Position numbers and translations under genes: made by a program. A model generated the notes under the pieces. That model was not told the DNA's origin and searched no databases. It saw nothing but the letters and a program-made list of their open reading frames with translations. From positions 1 to 64,000 of the forward strand of contig CAZFVV010000014.1 in the NCBI GenBank assembly GCA_964522165.1: a stretch of 64,000 bases of DNA, written 5' to 3'. Positions 16,436-25,007 of the stretch are shown here, piece after piece. This DNA comes from JABWBP01 sp964522165 (GTDB lineage Bacteria > Calditrichota > Calditrichia > RBG-13-44-9 > J075). Position 1 is the stretch's first letter. The number at the start of each line of letters is the position of its first letter.

Positions 16436-17326
16436 TCAAAATGAAGCAGGCAGACTGTGCTCTGCCTGGGTTTCTCTGCGAAAATTCAGGGGAGATACGC
16501 CGAATTTTTCTTTGAATGCCCGGCTGAAGTGGGATAAATCCTCGAATCCGCATTCAAAAACGATCTGGGTAATGCTCGACTCGCTGCTCTTTAACAGATG
16601 GGCGGAATATTCGAGCCTTTTGGTCAGCAGCCACTTTCCGGGAGAGAGGTTGTAATGCTTTTTAAAATCCCGTTTGAATGATGAGACGCTCCGATGGCAT
16701 AACCGCGCAAACTCTTCCAGGGAAAGATTGAAATTGAAATTCGCTTCCATGATTTGCCGGATAAAAGGCTTTTCGGCGTCGAGCAGAGATTGAAAATAGG
16801 CTGCCAGGGAAGGATTATGGGGAGTGGTTAGAATATTAATGATGAGCTCTTTTAATTTTATTTCCAACAATAAATCCGATGGTTTTGGGCTGCCGTTAAA
16901 ATAGGTCAGCATGGATTGAAAATAGGCCGACAACAGGGGGTCATTGTACACTTCGATTGCCGCAGCCCGGGAATCTTTTTGATCGGCATTGAAATCTATC
17001 TTCCCCGAGACCTCTTTCAGGATATTTCGAATGAAGTCATCGGAAATAAAGAAGCCTAACATGCAAAATTCATCATCAAAAAACTGCTCCACGATGGCAG
17101 CGCCTTTTTTGATGTAAAGCGTCTGCCCGGAGGAGACGGTCCAGCTTCCCTGCGGTGTGCGCCAGGTTTTTTGGCCGCTCAGTACGTGAACCAGGTAATC
17201 CGATTGGGTCCAGATTCCGAATGCTTCTTCCTCCAACGGGCAGGTATATTCAACAAACACAAGCTCCCGGACTTCGAATTTGTTGAAGGAGAGGCCGGAG
17301 CGGATGGTTTCGTATAAGTTTTGCAT
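16436..17326 (-). CDS. AraC family transcriptional regulator
   Basis: This 296-residue protein has an N-terminal cupin-like sensing half (about 1-150, with HVLSGQKTWRTPQGSW) and a C-terminal pair of helix-turn-helix motifs typical of AraC proteins: LEEFARLCHRSVSSFKRDFK and ITQIVFECGFEDLSHFSRAF, ending FGVSPLNFRRE. The ATG at 17326 is preferred over the adjoining TTG at 17329. It lies upstream of the acyl-CoA dehydrogenase-like gene on the same strand with 309 bp between; a shared 16-bp motif occurs before both genes. The ligand is unknown. Confidence 0.92.
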   Translation of the reverse strand: MQNLYETIRSGLSFNKFEVRELVFVEYTCPLEEEAFGIWTQSDYLVHVLSGQKTWRTPQGSWTVSSGQTLYIKKGAAIVEQFFDDEFCMLGFFISDDFIRNILKEVSGKIDFNADQKDSRAAAIEVYNDPLLSAYFQSMLTYFNGSPKPSDLLLEIKLKELIINILTTPHNPSLAAYFQSLLDAEKPFIRQIMEANFNFNLSLEEFARLCHRSVSSFKRDFKKHYNLSPGKWLLTKRLEYSAHLLKSSESSITQIVFECGFEDLSHFSRAFKEKFGVSPLNFRRETQAEHSLPASF

Positions 17327-17428
17327 CAATATTTACCATCTGTTTTTTTCTATAAGACCTTCTGTGATGTGCGCAGCACAAAACTCCGCCAGAGCCCCTT
17401 TTGGGGGTGGCAACTACTCTTTTTTATA

Positions 17429-17451
17429 AGTCAAAACTTAACCATCACCAA
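17429..17451 (-). promoter_or_regulatory. candidate operator upstream of the AraC gene
   Basis: TAAGTCAAAACTTAACCATC (17429-17448) plus ACC is the inverted partner of 16163-16185. On the coding strand of araC it reads TGGTTAAGTTTTGACT and could overlap a -35 element (TTGACT). It lies about 105 bp before the start codon. Confidence 0.45.
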
Positions 17452-17475
17452 CTTCCGCTGTGGAACGATTAGAAA

Positions 17476-17512
17476 TACTATGACACCATAACGCTAAAAC
17501 ACCATCACCACG
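17476..17512. repeat. short tandem repeat of ACACCAT type
   Basis: ATGACACCATAACGCTAAAACACCATCACCACG (in parts: GACACCATAACGC, TAAAACACCATCACC) repeats an ACACCAT unit. The same unit makes a large hairpin at 55543-55598. Confidence 0.5.
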
Positions 17513-17515
17513 CCT

Positions 17516-19249
<1,734 letters not shown>

Positions 19250-19627
19250 GGTTCTGCCCTCTTAAAGTCAAACGGGTAATTTGAAAAGTTGCCGGCTTTA
19301 GGAAAAGCCCCGCCAACACCGGGGTTCAAAATTAGAATCGCCGGTGCTAAAATCAATTACAATTTATTTTTTAGGGTTCTTCCGAAATATTCATGAGAAT
19401 TAGAAGATTGAATCGTGAAACGTGAAGCGTGAGCTTTCACGAGTCATGCATCACCTTTCATCTATTGCTTCTCCAGCTTTCCGTAAAAAAAATTGCGGAT
19501 GAGCCTTTTTAGGTAACCGGTCGCCGGATAGATGCCCAAAAGGAAAAAATCATTTTGAAGTTTTCCCGAAGATGTTATATTTATCGTCCTTGAAAAAACA
19601 AATAACCTAAGCCCCGAGGTTCCCACG
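19250..19627. other. gene-free spacer between divergent genes
   Basis: This region separates nadE (minus) from the ferredoxin-type gene (plus). It holds a small hairpin (CCCCG/CGGGG, about 19306-19325), an array of GTGAAACGTGAAGCGTGAG-type repeats (19410-19461), and an AT-rich stretch (19540-19610) likely to contain the plus-strand promoter, where TTGAAG at about 19554 is followed by TTATATTTATC with short spacing. No open frame with coding character is seen. Confidence 0.5.
19410..19461. repeat. CGTGAAACGTGAAGCGTGA repeat array
   Basis: Tandem copies of a (C/G)GTGAA(A/G)C unit are followed by its inverted form (CTTTCACGAG, GCATCACC). The same family occurs at 20410-20445, 24688-24752 and 37756-37790. 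Confidence 0.65.
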
Positions 19628-20167
19628 ATGATAAAGGTCAAAAAGCTTACCCCCCCGAAGATGAGCTGGAGCGAACGCATCTACATCCCCAATGTTTTGA
19701 AAGGGCTGGGCATTACCGTGCGCCACATTCCCGCCAGGAAGTTTACCATCCAGTATCCGGAGGAGAAATGGATTCCCCGCCCGGGCTACCGCGGCGCGCA
19801 CCGTTTGAACAAAGATGAGGAAGGGCGTATCAAGTGCGTGGCCTGCGAAATGTGCTCCGCCGCCTGCCCGGCCAACTGCATCCACATCGTCGGCGGGGTG
19901 TCCCCCTGGGACGACCGCGAAAAATACCCCGTGGTGTTCGAAATCGACATGCTGCGCTGCATCTACTGCGGGATGTGCGAGGAGGCCTGCCCCCGGGAAG
20001 CGATTGAGCTGACCCAGGTGTACGACTTTGCCGCTTACAGCCGGGAAGAGTTGGTGTGGGATAAAGAAAAGTTGTTAGAAATGTTCGATCTGACCAAAAA
20101 CAACGATTATTACGAAACCCGGGTTCAAAAAGCCGTCAAAACCTCGGCTGTAAATCCCAACGGGTAA
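19628..20167 (+). CDS. nuoI: NADH-quinone oxidoreductase subunit I (NuoI), stand-alone
   Basis: This 179-residue protein carries two 4Fe-4S motifs, CVACEMCSAACP and CIYCGMCEEACP, which bind clusters N6a and N6b in respiratory complex I. The N-terminus (LKGLGITVRHIPARKFTIQYPEE) and GYRGAHRL before the first cluster are typical of NuoI. Complex I passes electrons from NADH or ferredoxin to quinone and pumps ions. No other nuo gene is nearby, so the copy is detached from an operon; it has its own terminator. A related ferredoxin-type role is possible but the family signature is strong. Confidence 0.92.
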   Translation: MIKVKKLTPPKMSWSERIYIPNVLKGLGITVRHIPARKFTIQYPEEKWIPRPGYRGAHRLNKDEEGRIKCVACEMCSAACPANCIHIVGGVSPWDDREKYPVVFEIDMLRCIYCGMCEEACPREAIELTQVYDFAAYSREELVWDKEKLLEMFDLTKNNDYYETRVQKAVKTSAVNPNG

Positions 20168-20217
20168 TAAGTGTGTTGTAGTCGTAGGGGCGAAAGGCAA
20201 TTCGCCCCTGTTTCCAG

Positions 20218-20245
20218 GCCGGTAATTCTCTACCGGCTTTTTTTG
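20218..20245 (+). terminator. intrinsic terminator after nuoI
   Basis: GCCGGTA and TACCGGC form a 7-bp stem followed by seven T. A second hairpin (GGGGCGAA/TTCGCCCC at 20187-20208) sits just before it. Confidence 0.85.
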
Positions 20246-20479
20246 TTTTGATCCCCGCCGCCGCGCCCGTACATTCGATGGGTTAAATTTGGAATGGGGA
20301 ATAAAGGCCGTCGTGAACCGGATACCCCGACCGGCGTATGAAGGGGAACCGGGTAAAACAAAAAGGGAATAAAAAGAACGGGATCAATGTCTAAGAATCC
20401 GGGCATGTTTGTTACGCATCACGTTTCACGTTTTACTCGCGATGCCTAAACCGCAATATGCAGTACTGCTAAGCCATCA
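20246..20479. other. spacer before the tonB operon
   Basis: No gene is seen. It contains CCGGATACCCCGACCGGCGTATGAAGGGG-like inverted words near 20320-20360 (in parts: ACCGGATACCCC, AAGGGGAACCGGGT) and a TTACGCATCACGTTTCACG array at 20410-20445 belonging to the same repeat family as 19410-19461. Confidence 0.5.
20410..20445. repeat. CACGTTTCACG repeat array
   Basis: TTACGCATCACGTTTCACGT continues into TTTACTCGCGATGC. It is an inverted-orientation copy of the GTGAAACGTGAAGCG family. Confidence 0.55.
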
Positions 20480-21436
20480 ATGGAAAACCGCGAACGCAAA
20501 ATTTTTCTATATGCCCTGGTGATTTCGCTGCTGCTGCATTTTCTGGGGCTGGTAATCCTGAACCACTCCAAATTGTTTTCCATTACCATTACCGAGGCCG
20601 CGGCAGATAATCCCGCTTACGAACCGATCGTACTGGAATTTAACGAACCACCGCAGCCGGAGCCGGAGAAGCAACCGGAACTGCCGGATAAATATTTTCA
20701 AATAGAAGAAAATCCCAACGCGAACGAGCAAACTCCCGAGCAGTCCGATATTCTTTCTGAGAAATCCTCCATTTCCGCCGCGCCCCTGCACTCGGACCGG
20801 GAGCAAAGCAGCCTGAACCCCTTTAACCCGAATCTGAACAATCTGAACGATTCCCCATCGAATCCCGACGCCGGGAGCGCAGAAAAGGAGCCGGGGGCTG
20901 ATTTGAAGGATTTAAGCGGGGCGGTGGCGCTAAACCGGGGCAACAAGCCGTTTTCGAAGAACCTGCTGAGCAACCAGCCCGATCCCACCCCCAACGACGT
21001 GCGCAAAGATACTCTTTCCGGCCAGGCTTTTTCGCTGCTGAAGGATTTTCAGGGGGATTTGATCGGGGATGTTGCTTTGAGCACCTATGCCTGGCCCTGG
21101 GCGCCCTGGCTGTTAGCGATGAAGGAAAAATTTTACCGCTACCTGTTCGTTCCCCCCGCATACGGTATGGGGTTGATCGAGGGTTATACCGAGGTATGGA
21201 TGAAGATCGACCGCAACGGAAACCTGGTCGAGCATCAATTGCTGAAGTACGATGGCCATCCCTCGTTGAAAGAGAGCACCCTCAACGCGTTTCTGGCCTC
21301 GGCGCCCTGGAAATCGCTGCCGGCAGATTTTCCGGACCCCTACCTGGAACTGCGGGTACGGGTAATTTACCCGAATCTGAAAGAATATTTTCAACAGGTT
21401 CAGAATCAACAGGAGCAGCAGAAGCCGCAACCATAG
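20480..21436 (+). CDS. TonB-like energy transducer
   Basis: This 318-residue protein has a cytoplasmic stub, one transmembrane helix (about residues 8-27, FLYALVISLLLHFLGLVIL) with a conserved His, a long Pro/Glu- and Asn/Ser-rich periplasmic spacer (about 45-185), and a C-terminal TonB/TolA-type domain (about 205-305, with VWMKIDRNGNLVEHQLLKYDG). It should couple the proton gradient to outer-membrane receptors through the ExbB and ExbD proteins encoded next. The operon order tonB-exbB-exbD supports this. TolA is the alternative, since the C-terminal domain is divergent and no receptor gene is near. Confidence 0.82.
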   Translation: MENRERKIFLYALVISLLLHFLGLVILNHSKLFSITITEAAADNPAYEPIVLEFNEPPQPEPEKQPELPDKYFQIEENPNANEQTPEQSDILSEKSSISAAPLHSDREQSSLNPFNPNLNNLNDSPSNPDAGSAEKEPGADLKDLSGAVALNRGNKPFSKNLLSNQPDPTPNDVRKDTLSGQAFSLLKDFQGDLIGDVALSTYAWPWAPWLLAMKEKFYRYLFVPPAYGMGLIEGYTEVWMKIDRNGNLVEHQLLKYDGHPSLKESTLNAFLASAPWKSLPADFPDPYLELRVRVIYPNLKEYFQQVQNQQEQQKPQP

Positions 21437-21459
21437 GAAATGAAAGGCAAAAGGAATCT

Positions 21460-22101
21460 ATGTTAGAAATATTTCAAAAGGGCGGGATTATGATGTATCC
21501 GCTGGCGCTAGGCTCCGTGCTCGCCCTGGCCGTGGTAGCGGAGCGGATCTGGAGCCTGCGCAGCAAAAAAATCCTCATCCCGGAGATTGTCGCGGTGTTG
21601 GAGCAGGTCAACAAATTCGAGGATTTTTCCTTAGCCCGCTCGGTGTGCCAAAAATTTCAGGGACCCTTTCCGCACATCGTGGTGGCCTGCATCGACAACC
21701 GCGACCTCCCGGCGGACGAGTTGCGCGTTACCATCGAGGATGAAGGCCGGCAGCAAATCCGCAGGCTAAATCGAGGGCTGGGCATCCTGGAGACCGTCGC
21801 CGGGGTGGCGCCGCTGTTAGGGCTGTTGGGTACGGTGCTGGGGATGATCAAAGTGTTTGCGGTGATCCAGGAATTGGGGGTGGGGCAGGCCAAGGCCCTC
21901 TCCGGGGGGATTTCCGAAGCGCTGATCACCACCGTGGTGGGGCTGTTCATCGGTATTCCCGCCCTCATCGCCTATAACTATTTCACCTCCCGCTCCGAAA
22001 ATCTCACTCTGGACATCGAAAAATACACCCTGATGTTGCTCAATAAAATCATCCGCATCCGGGCCGGCGCGGAAGAACAACTTCAACTTAAGCTGCGCTG
22101 A
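21460..22101 (+). CDS. exbB: MotA/TolQ/ExbB proton channel protein
   Basis: This 213-residue inner-membrane protein has an N-terminal TM (about 10-30, GGIMMYPLALGSVLALAVVA), a cytoplasmic loop, and two TMs containing the family signature GVAPLLGLLGTVLGMIKVF and EALITTVVGLFIGIPALIAYN. It forms the proton-driven motor with ExbD. AAAAGGAAT precedes the ATG at 21460; the open frame upstream overlaps the tonB gene and is not the start. It is 23 bp after tonB and 2 bp before exbD. Confidence 0.93.
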   Translation: MLEIFQKGGIMMYPLALGSVLALAVVAERIWSLRSKKILIPEIVAVLEQVNKFEDFSLARSVCQKFQGPFPHIVVACIDNRDLPADELRVTIEDEGRQQIRRLNRGLGILETVAGVAPLLGLLGTVLGMIKVFAVIQELGVGQAKALSGGISEALITTVVGLFIGIPALIAYNYFTSRSENLTLDIEKYTLMLLNKIIRIRAGAEEQLQLKLR

Positions 22102-22103
22102 AA

Positions 22104-22508
22104 ATGAAACTGCTCGATATTAAAAAGAAGAAGGTGGGTCTCAACATCACCCCCTTGATCGACGTGCTCTTTATCCTGATCATTTTTTTTACCGTCTCCT
22201 CCACCTTTATGGAGCAGCCGGGCATCAAGCTGGAGTTGCCCAAAGCGGTAACTTCCGAGGCCCAGCAGCTCGAAAAGGCAGTGCTCTATATTTCCCCGGA
22301 ATCGAAACTGTTTTTCCTCGACCAGGAGGTCAGCCTGGAGGGACTCCCGGAATTGCTGAGAAACAGCATGGCCGGCCGCAGCGAGAAAAGCCTGATCATT
22401 ACCGCGGACAAAGAGGTGCATCACGGCCTGGTGGTCAAGGTAATGGACATCGCCCGCTCCAACGGGGTGCTGAAACTGGTAATTTCCACCGAGCCGGAGG
22501 GGAAGTGA
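22104..22508 (+). CDS. exbD: biopolymer transport protein ExbD/TolR
   Basis: This 134-residue protein has a short cytoplasmic N-terminus, one TM (about 17-36) with the conserved proton-carrying Asp in LIDVLFILIIFFTV, and a periplasmic domain ending VMDIARSNGVLKLVISTEP. The ATG lies two bases after the exbB stop, indicating translational coupling. It completes the TonB motor. Confidence 0.93.
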   Translation: MKLLDIKKKKVGLNITPLIDVLFILIIFFTVSSTFMEQPGIKLELPKAVTSEAQQLEKAVLYISPESKLFFLDQEVSLEGLPELLRNSMAGRSEKSLIITADKEVHHGLVVKVMDIARSNGVLKLVISTEPEGK

Positions 22509-22529
22509 GTGGAAAGTGAAAAATATGCC

Positions 22530-22710
22530 TGTAGCGAGCCCTTCGACAAGCCCAGGGTAAACACTGCCGAATCGTCGAATGGTGCAAAGTGCAGGCAAGG
22601 GCCTCAAATGACCATAAATGACGCGCAGCAAATGACGGCGAAGCAATTGACCATAAATGACGCCCAGCCCAAAGGGGCGAGCAAATGACAATGAATGACC
22701 GCGAAGCGGT
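22530..22710. repeat. degenerate tandem repeat running into the holB start
   Basis: AATGACCATAAATGACGC at 22607-22624 recurs as ATTGACCATAAATGACGC at 22646-22663, and AATGACGGCGAAGC (22631-22644) recurs as AATGACCGCGAAGCG in the holB coding start (22694-22708). Six ATGA words result. An additional common intergenic word, CCCTTCGACAAGCCCAGGG, lies at about 22540-22558. No gene is seen between exbD and holB. Confidence 0.6.
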
Positions 22711-23809
22711 TTTCGCCCCGGAGATCGGCCACCCGGAAATCCAGGAGCGCATTCTAAGCGGGTATCGCCAGAACCGCCTGCCCCACGCCCTGATGTTCTA
22801 TGGGCCGGAGGGCTGCGGAAAGGATGCCCTCGCCATTGCGGTGGCCCAGTTGGTCAACTGCGCCCCGCCGGGCGGGCAAATCGACCGCGCCTCGGCGCAA
22901 TATTTGAAAATTGCCCATTTACAGCACCCGGATCTCAAATTCATTTTCCCCACTCCCTCCAAAACCAACCTGAAAGACGATGAATTGTTGGAAGCGCTGC
23001 GGGAAAAAGCCCACAACCCCTATCGCCGGATCTTGTTTCCCAACAAAAATGTGTTCATCGGAATCGACACCGTGCGGGAGTTGAAGCAGGAAGCGCGCTA
23101 CAAAGTGTACGAGGGCCAAAAAAAGGTTTTCATCATCTCCGAAGCCGACCAGATGCGGGTGGAAGCGGCCAACGCCCTGCTCAAACTGCTGGAAGAGCCG
23201 CCCGACAACCTGATGCTGGTTTTAACCACCTCAAATATTTACAAAATTCTGCCGACGATTAAATCTCGCTGCCAGTTGTTCCGCTTCAGCCCCCTGCCGG
23301 AGGAGCGAATCCGCAACCTGGTGGAGAGATATGCCGGCCCGGTTAACCCGGCTAAGCTTCCCCTGATCGTGCGCCTGGCCGGTCACAATATGAAACGGAT
23401 TTTCGATTTCCTGGAAAAAGACGTGATCGCCGCCCGCGACCAGGCCATCGAATTTCTGCGCAAGACCTGGTCCATTAATAAATCGCAGGAACTTTTAGAA
23501 ATCCTGGAGCCGATCGCCTCCGGCAAAGACCGGGAGGAGGCCCGCCTGCTGTTGTGGTTTCTGTCGCTGTGGTTCCAGGACGTTCTGCACCTGCAAAAAG
23601 GCGCGGCGGAATCCGCGGAACTGTTGAACCTCGACCAAAAAGTCGCGCTGGAGAAGTTTCTATCATATATCCCGGGGGCGGATATCGCCGGGATTGTGTG
23701 GGAAATCGAAGCCGCCTTAAAAGACCTGGACGACGCCAGGAATTATAATCCGTTATTGATTTTGAGTACCCTGGCTATTAAACTTAATAAAAAAATCACG
23801 AAGCAATAA
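22685..23809 (+). CDS. holB: DNA polymerase III subunit delta' (clamp loader)
   Basis: This 374-residue AAA+ protein loads the sliding clamp with the other clamp-loader subunits. RQNRLPHALMFYGPEGCGKD gives the Walker-A-like loop, and KKVFIISEADQMRVEAANAL followed by LLKLLEEPP the Walker-B/sensor region typical of delta'. IKSRCQLFRF is the SRC motif. Only scattered Cys are seen, so the zinc module is weak. The start ATG 22685 lies inside a repeat; ATG 22691 is in frame and possible. It is followed 14 bp later by ricT, a pairing (holB-ricT/yaaT) also common in Firmicutes. Confidence 0.93.
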   Translation: MTMNDREAVFAPEIGHPEIQERILSGYRQNRLPHALMFYGPEGCGKDALAIAVAQLVNCAPPGGQIDRASAQYLKIAHLQHPDLKFIFPTPSKTNLKDDELLEALREKAHNPYRRILFPNKNVFIGIDTVRELKQEARYKVYEGQKKVFIISEADQMRVEAANALLKLLEEPPDNLMLVLTTSNIYKILPTIKSRCQLFRFSPLPEERIRNLVERYAGPVNPAKLPLIVRLAGHNMKRIFDFLEKDVIAARDQAIEFLRKTWSINKSQELLEILEPIASGKDREEARLLLWFLSLWFQDVLHLQKGAAESAELLNLDQKVALEKFLSYIPGADIAGIVWEIEAALKDLDDARNYNPLLILSTLAIKLNKKITKQ

Positions 23810-23823
23810 AAAGCGGGGTGGTC

Positions 23824-24675
23824 ATGGAAGTATGTGATGTCAAGATCGAAAAACCGGCGCAAGTTGCGGCGTTAGATATAGTGGAAGTCGCCTTCAAGGC
23901 GGGGCGAATCGGGATATTTGCCAATCCTGCCCGGGTGGAAATAAAGCCGGAGATGCTTATAGTCGTGGAGGCGGACAAAGGATTCGACCTGGGGAAAGTG
24001 CTGCAAATCGGGCGTATCGGCCCCGGTTACCAGAGCGACGAAGTCCTGAAGAACGTGGTGCGCATTGCTACGGAAGCGGATTTGCATAAACAGGAAGAGA
24101 ACTACCGGCTGGAAGAAAAGGCGCTGCGTATCTGCAAGGAAAAAATCCTCAATCACCACCTGAACATGAACCTGGTGGATACGGAATACCAGTGGGACCA
24201 CAATAAGCTCACGTTTTATTTCACTTCCGACGAGCGGGTGGATTTCCGCAAATTGGTGCGCGACCTCGCCGCCAAATTCCGCACCCGCATCGAGCTGCGG
24301 CAAATCGGGGTGCGCGACGCCGCCCGGCACGTGGGCGGTTACGGCGCCTGCGGCTGCCAGCTTTGCTGCACCGTGTTCCTCAAAAAGTTCGAGAACATTA
24401 CCACCCAGTATATCAAAGACCAGTTGATCCCCATGAATCCCTCCCGCCTGACCGGCACCTGCGGACGGTTGAAATGCTGCCTGGCATTTGAAAACGATTA
24501 CTATTTGCAGGAACTGGACAAATATCCCCGGCTGGATGAGGAAGTCGAAACCCCGCAGGGCCCCGGCGTGGTGGAAAAGATCGACATCTTCAACGGAATG
24601 GTGTACGTACGCTTCCCGAACAGCGATATCGAGAAGTTCGCCATTAATGAATTGCAACTGGTAACAATGGAATAG
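23824..24675 (+). CDS. ricT: PSP1 domain protein RicT (YaaT)
   Basis: This 283-residue protein has the PSP1 domain with its Cys-rich core: GACGCQLCC and TGTCGRLKCCLAFE, which in Bacillus RicT, with RicA and RicF, ligate iron-sulfur clusters and affect RNase Y activity. The C-terminal 40 residues (VETPQGPGVVEKIDIFNGMV) form a small beta domain. ATG 23824 is chosen; a GTG at 23818 is in frame. Partners RicA and RicF are not in the window. Confidence 0.92.
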   Translation: MEVCDVKIEKPAQVAALDIVEVAFKAGRIGIFANPARVEIKPEMLIVVEADKGFDLGKVLQIGRIGPGYQSDEVLKNVVRIATEADLHKQEENYRLEEKALRICKEKILNHHLNMNLVDTEYQWDHNKLTFYFTSDERVDFRKLVRDLAAKFRTRIELRQIGVRDAARHVGGYGACGCQLCCTVFLKKFENITTQYIKDQLIPMNPSRLTGTCGRLKCCLAFENDYYLQELDKYPRLDEEVETPQGPGVVEKIDIFNGMVYVRFPNSDIEKFAINELQLVTME

Positions 24676-24687
24676 CGAGGGGAAATT

Positions 24688-24752
24688 CACGTTTCACGCA
24701 TTACGCATCATGTTTGACTGTGATTCGTGAAGCGTGATTCGTGAAGCGTGAC
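24688..24752. repeat. CACGTTTCACGC / GCGTGATTCGTGA repeat array
   Basis: CACGTTTCACGCATTACGC is followed by its inverted partner in tandem: GATTCGTGAAGCGT repeated twice. It belongs to the family at 19410 and 20410. Confidence 0.65.
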
Positions 24753-24812
24753 AGGTTTTTAGGGCTTGATTTTCCCGAAGCATATCCGATAATAGCATTT
24801 TCCGAATTACAG

Positions 24813-24855
24813 AAAGCTGAGTTCAGCGGGGTTATGCGGCTCAGCTTTTCTTTTT
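24813..24855 (+). terminator. intrinsic terminator after ricT
   Basis: AAAGCTGAG (24813-24821) pairs with CTCAGCTTT (24840-24848); the downstream side continues TTCTTTTT. The loop is 18 nt and contains smaller self-complementary words. Confidence 0.7.
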
Positions 24856-24870
24856 GCGGGGAGAATTTCG

Positions 24871-24984
24871 ACCACGAATTTCACGAATTACACGAATGGG
24901 GTTGGACGTAACCCGGGCGCTCCATATTTTATTTAAATCGCGCTCAATTGATGTTGTCAAAGAATTCGTGTAATTCGTGGTTCA
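24871..24984. repeat. inverted CACGAATTACACGAAT element before metG
   Basis: ACCACGAATTTCACGAATTA with CACGAAT at 24871-24897 is mirrored by AATTCGTGTAATTCGTGGTT at 24963-24982. The spacer (about 65 bp) holds the -10-like AT-rich sequence TATTTTATTTAAAT. Words of this type are common intergenic repeats in many phyla. Confidence 0.6.
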
Positions 24985-25007
24985 AAGATAAAATCGAGGT
25001 ACTAACC

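Noticed and set aside
23872..24690. 272-codon minus-strand frame opposite ricT
   Set aside because: The plus strand carries clear PSP1 motifs; the opposite frame has no recognisable domain and no ribosome-binding site.
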